Shown: positions 5,845 to 9,327 of the stretch, piece after piece | Layout: every line of letters starts with the position of its first letter | How positions within the stretch are numbered: the stretch's first letter is position 1 | Assembly (NCBI GenBank): GCA_020441735.1 | Contig: JAGRLQ010000255.1 | Span: 1-9,327 of the forward strand | Direction of reading: 5' to 3' | DNA from: Nitratireductor sp. | GTDB lineage: Bacteria > Pseudomonadota > Alphaproteobacteria > Rhizobiales > Rhizobiaceae | DNA length: 9,327 nucleotides | The notes under the pieces: generated by a model | What the model was told of the DNA's origin: nothing | Database searches by the model: none | What the model saw: the letters and a program-made list of their open reading frames with translations, nothing else | Translations under genes and position numbers: made by a program

Positions 5845-5863
5845 ATAACCATTTGGTAACCAT
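5845..5863 (+). promoter_or_regulatory. CtrA-like site ahead of the diguanylate cyclase gene
   Basis: ATAA-CCATTTG-GTAAC at 5845-5860 matches the alphaproteobacterial CtrA site TTAA-N7-TTAAC at seven of nine fixed bases with the right 7-base spacing. It also reads as a direct repeat of TAACCAT, resembling the CtrA half-site TTAACCAT. It lies about 70 bases upstream of the ATG at 5932. CtrA control of c-di-GMP genes would make biological sense, but two mismatches leave this as a candidate only. Confidence 0.3.
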
Positions 5864-5931
5864 AGCCGCCGAGACTCGTTATCGAATCAAAAGACCTGCT
5901 CTCCCGGCGGGCCGCACTTGTTGGCGGATGT

Positions 5932-7167
5932 ATGAGCGCTAATCTTATCAATCAGTTGCTTCCGGCATTCCTGTTTGCCGTGTTTGCGCTCGGCTTTACC
6001 GGTTTCAAGCTCTATAACCGCAAACTGCACTCCGCCACCCTGTTTGCGGTAAGCTATGGTTCGGCTGCCACGGCCTTTCTCACTGAAGCGCTCGCAACGC
6101 CGATGCACCTCAGCTATTTTCGCTTCCTGGGCGACAGTCTGTATATTATCTCGGCATTCGTTTTCCTGCTGGCGACGGCAAATTTCTACCACGTCCGGCT
6201 TCCCCTGTTGCGGGCATCCATCGTTGCCATCCTGGCAATTGCCGCAGACGCCTACTTCCGGGTCGTCGATCCGAGCGTGGTCATGCGCATCCACACCATC
6301 ACGCTTGCGACCGCAACCTACCTGCTGATGTCGACGGCGGTTATATGGCCGAAGCGGCAGTGGAAAATCGATCACGTGCTGGCCTGGTTGCTGATCCTCT
6401 TTGCCATCATGCTGATTGCCAACAGCGTCATGACACATCGTGTTCATGGCGAAGGACTGACGGTCGAAAACCTGCACCTCTCTGTCTACATGGCGGCCGT
6501 CAACCTGCTTGTTTCCGTCGTCTCCCCGGCAATTGCCGTGGCGCTGTTCGTCTCCTACGGCATCATCGTGATCCGCGATCTGGAAAACCAGTCCATGACC
6601 GATCCCCTGTCGGGCCTGCTCAATCGCCGGGGCTTTGAAAGCCGGGCAAGGGAATTGCTCGAACAGGCAGGCAGCCAGGGCCAGCGTGTTTCCCTCATCA
6701 TAGCTGACCTGGATTGCTTCAAGAAAATCAATGATGACGCAGGCCATCAGGCGGGTGATGCAGTGGTGCGGGCCTTTGCGGATTTGCTGGCGAAGGCTGT
6801 TGGCAGAAAGGGACTTGCCGGAAGGGTGGGCGGGGACGAATTTTGCATTCTGATGCCGCGCGCAAGTGAAGACAAGGCGGTTGCTGCGGCCAGCGAACTG
6901 CGGCTTCAACTGGCTCACTGGAAACCCGAGGGCGGTGCCGGCTTTACAGCGACGGCAAGCATGGGTGTTGCCGAGGGGAGGCTGGGCGAGAGCTTCGAGC
7001 GGGTCTTCAGCCGTGCCGATGCAGCCCTGTTTCTTGCCAAGAAAGGCGGACGCAACCAGGTGGTTGCAGCTTCCGGAAAGGGGTTTCCCGCTGCCGTTGC
7101 CGCATCGCAAGACGTTCAGGCAGCTTCTCCAGCCACGGTCGAAAGCACTGCCGGCAAGGCCGCATAG
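5932..7167 (+). CDS. Membrane-bound diguanylate cyclase (seven helices plus GGDEF domain)
   Basis: A 411-residue protein expected to make cyclic di-GMP from two GTP at the inner membrane. Residues 1-215 form about seven transmembrane helices, probably a sensory region of unknown ligand. The GGDEF domain begins at DPLSGLLNRRGFE (224-236), has the metal and substrate motif DLDCFKKIND (259-268) and an intact GGDEF at 300-304, and ends near GGRNQVV (371-377). The catalytic residues are therefore all present. The inhibitory I-site RxxD expected just before GGDEF is absent: the stretch reads GRKGLAGRV, with Gly where both Arg and Asp would be. No EAL domain follows. An Ala/Ser-rich tail of about 34 residues ends the protein and overlaps the P450 gene by 52 bases on the other strand. 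The start has only a weak ribosome site. Confidence 0.9.
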   Translation: MSANLINQLLPAFLFAVFALGFTGFKLYNRKLHSATLFAVSYGSAATAFLTEALATPMHLSYFRFLGDSLYIISAFVFLLATANFYHVRLPLLRASIVAILAIAADAYFRVVDPSVVMRIHTITLATATYLLMSTAVIWPKRQWKIDHVLAWLLILFAIMLIANSVMTHRVHGEGLTVENLHLSVYMAAVNLLVSVVSPAIAVALFVSYGIIVIRDLENQSMTDPLSGLLNRRGFESRARELLEQAGSQGQRVSLIIADLDCFKKINDDAGHQAGDAVVRAFADLLAKAVGRKGLAGRVGGDEFCILMPRASEDKAVAAASELRLQLAHWKPEGGAGFTATASMGVAEGRLGESFERVFSRADAALFLAKKGGRNQVVAASGKGFPAAVAASQDVQAASPATVESTAGKAA

Positions 7168-8354
7168 CCGCGGAACCGAATACGCCCCTCCAGCCGCGCC
7201 CCGTCAATCAGCCGGTATGATGGAAAACGCTGCAGAAAGCGGCTGATCGCGATGCGCCCTTCCATCCGCGCCAGTTGAAAACCGACGCAAAGATGCGGCC
7301 CGCCGGCAAAGGCAAGATGCTTGTTCGGCTTGCGGGCAAGGTCAAGATTGTTGGGATATTCGAATGCCGCCGGGTCGCGGTTCGCCGCGCCGATACACAA
7401 ATGCAGGTTGCTGCCCGCCGGGATTTTGATGCCGGAAAACGCCACGTCGCAGGTTGTCAGCCGGTTGCCGAACTGGTTGGGCGACAGGAACCTCAGAAAC
7501 TCGTCGACAGCGGTGTGGATAAGATCAGGGCTTTTCAGCAGCGCTAGTTTCTGAACGGGAAATGCCTGCAGCGCGGCAAGCGAGTTGCCAATGAGATTGG
7601 TGGTCGTTTCGTGGCCTGCATTGAGGATGAAGATGCAGTTCTGCAGCAGTTCCAGTTCGCTGAGTTCATCGCCTTCGACAAGGATCAGCCGCGTCAGCAC
7701 ATCGGTTTCGGGATTGCCCATCCTGGCGCGCCGCCGTTCAACCAGATCCTTGAGATAGGCCTTGAAGTCGCGCACGGCATCATTGCCGCGTTGTTCCTGT
7801 TCCGCCGTCAGCGAGGGTTCCAGCGCGCTGAGGATCGCCAGCGACCAGTCGCGCAGCGGTCCTCGTTCCTCCATCGGCATGTCGAATAAATTGCCGATGA
7901 TCTGGATGGGAATGCGTGAAGCAAAATCGGTAATCAGATCGACGCTGTCTTTTCCCGCCATTTCGTCGAGCAGATAGTCGATGGTTGCGATGAGGCCGGG
8001 TTCCATGGCGGCAATCGCCCGGGCATTGAGCGCCCCGACCATCACCTTGCGCACGCGGGTGTGCAGCGGCGGATCATTGAATACCAGCGAAGTGGTATGG
8101 TGCTCGAAAAGCAGGCTGTCTGTTCCGTATTTCGGCCCGAAGGTCGATTTCTTGTCGGAGGAAAAGCGCTCGGTATCCCGGTAGACCGCATCAAGGTCCT
8201 CGTAGCGCGACAGGATATAGCTCCCGTCCGGCTGCTTCAGCACCGGCGCGTGCTCCAGCATTGCCGCGTAGAAGGGGAACGGATCGTCAATGAACGCCGA
8301 AGGCGGGCGGGTCAGGTCGAAGGCGAGGATGTCGGACTTTGATGGCATGTTCAT
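7116..8354 (-). CDS. Cytochrome P450 monooxygenase
   Basis: A soluble bacterial-type P450 of 412 residues, which would insert one oxygen atom from O2 into an organic substrate using electrons from separate redox partners. The heme-binding loop FAGGPHLCVG carries the proximal Cys356. The I-helix motif AGHETT (246-251) has the oxygen-activating acid and threonine; ExxR of the K-helix is EFLR (285-288). There is no membrane anchor. No ferredoxin or reductase gene is in view, so partners are encoded elsewhere. The ATG at 8354 is chosen; the frame stays open upstream to a TTG at 8390, and a second ATG lies two codons in. No Shine-Dalgarno is seen, which fits a leaderless message (see the promoter at 8362-8390). 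It follows the tctA gene on the same strand after 76 bases. The substrate is unknown. Confidence 0.92.
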   Translation of the reverse strand: MNMPSKSDILAFDLTRPPSAFIDDPFPFYAAMLEHAPVLKQPDGSYILSRYEDLDAVYRDTERFSSDKKSTFGPKYGTDSLLFEHHTTSLVFNDPPLHTRVRKVMVGALNARAIAAMEPGLIATIDYLLDEMAGKDSVDLITDFASRIPIQIIGNLFDMPMEERGPLRDWSLAILSALEPSLTAEQEQRGNDAVRDFKAYLKDLVERRRARMGNPETDVLTRLILVEGDELSELELLQNCIFILNAGHETTTNLIGNSLAALQAFPVQKLALLKSPDLIHTAVDEFLRFLSPNQFGNRLTTCDVAFSGIKIPAGSNLHLCIGAANRDPAAFEYPNNLDLARKPNKHLAFAGGPHLCVGFQLARMEGRIAISRFLQRFPSYRLIDGARLEGRIRFRGYAALPAVLSTVAGEAA

Positions 8355-8361
8355 GCGCGGC

Positions 8362-8390
8362 AGTATTGGGTTTGCCGTCCTGTTTGGCAA
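8362..8390 (-). promoter_or_regulatory. Possible promoter giving a leaderless P450 transcript
   Basis: On the minus strand TTGCCA (8390-8385) matches five of six bases of the -35, a 17-base spacer follows, and AATACT (8367-8362) matches four of six of the -10. The A of the ATG at 8354 would be the first transcribed base, seven bases after the -10. This would explain the missing Shine-Dalgarno. The -10 is mediocre, so confidence is low. Confidence 0.35.
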
Positions 8391-8430
8391 CGAGGGAGAG
8401 AGGGAAGCAGGCTGTAATCAATCTGTTTCC

Positions 8431-9327
8431 TCAATCGGGATCGCTGCCCTCCATCGCGTGGCTGTCGGCAGCCTTCGGGCGGAAGTAGCGGCCTGCAAAG
8501 ATCGGCAGGATGAAACCGATGATGGCGAAGCTCCACAGCGTGATCGAAAGCGGTGAAGCCAGCAGCGCCCAGAAATCGCCATCGGAAATCGTCATCGTGC
8601 GGCGCAGGTTCTTTTCCATCTGGTCGCCGAGCAGGACGCCGAGAATGATCGGCACCAGCGGCACGTCGAGCTTGCGCAATACCCAGCCCATGACGCCGAA
8701 GGCAATCATCACCATCAGGTCGAAGGTTGATCCGGAAATGCCGTAAATGCCGACGAAGGAGATCATCGCCACCGCAGGCATCAGATAGTTGGGCGGAATG
8801 GTCAGAACCCGCACGAAGATGCCAACCATGGGAATGTTGAGCGCCAGCAGCATGATGTTGCCGATGAAAAGTGCCGCGATCAGTCCCCAGACCACGTCGG
8901 GGTTGTCCTGGAACAACAGCGGTCCCGGCGTAATGTTGAGCGCCAGCAGCATGGCAAGCAGAACGGCTGTGGTACCGGAGCCGGGAACCCCCAGCGCCAG
9001 CATCGGTACCAGCGCGCCACCGGCAGCCGCGTTGTTGCCCGTCTCGGGCGCTGCCACACCGCGCGGATCGCCGGTGCCGAACGTGCCATTGCGGTCTGCA
9101 ACGCGCTTCTCCATCGAATAGGCGATGAAGGAGCCGAGCGATGCACCAGCACCCGGCAGCACGCCCGCGATGAAGCCCAGCACCGTGCCGCGGCTCATCG
9201 AACCCCAGACAGACTTGATCATCGACCAGGGCGGAACGATGCGGCCGAGCGCGACCTTGCCGGCTGCCTGATCGGTGCCGCGGTGTTCGAGAAAGATGAA
9301 GACTTCCGACAGGGCGAACAGGCCGAC
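8431..9327 (-). CDS. tctA: TctA family tripartite tricarboxylate transporter permease (C-terminal 298 residues, partial)
   Basis: The frame is open to the right edge of the window, so the N-terminal part (about 200 of roughly 500 residues) lies outside. The visible part begins VGLFALSEVFIFLEH and continues through the family hallmark GVLPGAGASLGSFIAYSMEK, then APETGNNAAAGGALVPMLAL and GVPGSGTTAVLLAMLLAL. Several membrane helices follow, with a GVLLGDQMEKNLRR loop near the end. TctA is the large membrane subunit that works with TctB and a periplasmic binding protein, TctC, to take up carboxylates such as citrate using an ion gradient. The usual order tctC-tctB-tctA would put the partners beyond the right edge. 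The ligand is set by TctC and cannot be read here. The P450 gene lies 76 bases downstream on the same strand. Confidence 0.93.
   Translation of the reverse strand, partial: VGLFALSEVFIFLEHRGTDQAAGKVALGRIVPPWSMIKSVWGSMSRGTVLGFIAGVLPGAGASLGSFIAYSMEKRVADRNGTFGTGDPRGVAAPETGNNAAAGGALVPMLALGVPGSGTTAVLLAMLLALNITPGPLLFQDNPDVVWGLIAALFIGNIMLLALNIPMVGIFVRVLTIPPNYLMPAVAMISFVGIYGISGSTFDLMVMIAFGVMGWVLRKLDVPLVPIILGVLLGDQMEKNLRRTMTISDGDFWALLASPLSITLWSFAIIGFILPIFAGRYFRPKAADSHAMEGSDPD

Larger units (their letters stand above)
5712..5931. other. 220-base divergent intergenic region rich in repeats
   Basis: It separates the EamA transporter (minus) from the diguanylate cyclase (plus). It contains CCGGTT-T-AACCGG (5742-5754), the inverted repeat ACTGACA-6-TGTCAGT (5760-5779), the direct repeat TGGCCACT (5755-5762 and 5809-5816), and TAACCAT twice, 11 bases apart (5846-5852 and 5857-5863). 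I found no convincing sigma70 hexamer pair for either gene. No open frame here looks coding. Confidence 0.6.

Noticed and set aside
5887..7110. 407-codon open frame antisense to the diguanylate cyclase
   Set aside because: It lies almost wholly opposite a gene with clear domains. Its protein is rich in Arg, Gln, Cys and His with no recognisable motif, as expected from antisense reading of GC-rich coding DNA.
8355..8430. Possible terminator between tctA and the P450 gene
   Set aside because: No GC-rich stem followed by a run of U is visible; the stretch is pyrimidine-rich on the minus strand and unstructured by eye.
1..9327. CRISPR array, tRNA, insertion sequence, prophage or toxin-antitoxin features
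   Set aside because: No spaced direct repeats of array type, no cloverleaf, no transposase or integrase motif and no terminal repeats were seen on reading both strands; the genes look like ordinary chromosomal ones with similar codon use.

Overview
The window reads as ordinary chromosome from a GC-rich alphaproteobacterium, most likely Hyphomicrobiales (Rhizobiales), possibly Rhizobiaceae. The case rests on the rhizobial-looking start of ribosomal protein L13, a YidD with the N-terminal 'MC...GRNW' form, an IscU-like scaffold with the cysteine pattern I associate with this group, and an asparaginase of the Rhizobium etli type. I see no mobile element, CRISPR array, tRNA or rRNA. The assignment is from memory of families; no search was run.

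Left part (1-1614). The start of rplM runs leftward off the window edge behind a long leader with a good sigma70-type promoter. Divergent from it is a small unknown protein (463-750) with a strong ribosome binding site. It meets tail to tail, with only 3 bases between, a sodium-coupled transporter of the bile acid:sodium symporter family (754-1614, minus) in which all the sodium-site side chains I could place are conserved.

Middle (1764-4824). Five plus-strand genes form a tight block with gaps of 5 bases or overlaps of 4-17 bases: an IscU/NifU-like scaffold lacking the third cysteine, yidD, a DUF2267 protein, an R. etli-type L-asparaginase, and a UPF0126/TRIC-like membrane protein. One promoter upstream of the scaffold gene, with a 15-base inverted repeat at the expected transcription start, could serve all of them. 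The functions are mixed (Fe-S assembly, membrane protein insertion, asparagine hydrolysis, membrane channel), so the block looks like compaction more than a single pathway.

Right part (4851-9327). A DMT/EamA exporter-type permease (minus) diverges from a seven-helix membrane diguanylate cyclase (plus) across a 220-base spacer rich in inverted and direct repeats, including a CtrA-like site. The cyclase gene overlaps the 3' end of a minus-strand cytochrome P450 gene by 52 bases. The P450 follows, on the same strand, the C-terminal 298 residues of a TctA-type permease of a tripartite tricarboxylate transporter that runs off the right edge. Uptake by the Tct system followed by P450 oxidation is possible but unproven.

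I did not find a clearly new biological system. The points most worth a second look are the rplM leader with two mutually exclusive hairpins, the unusual scaffold protein, the apparently leaderless P450 start, the cyclase without an inhibitory site, and three convergent gene ends with no visible terminator.
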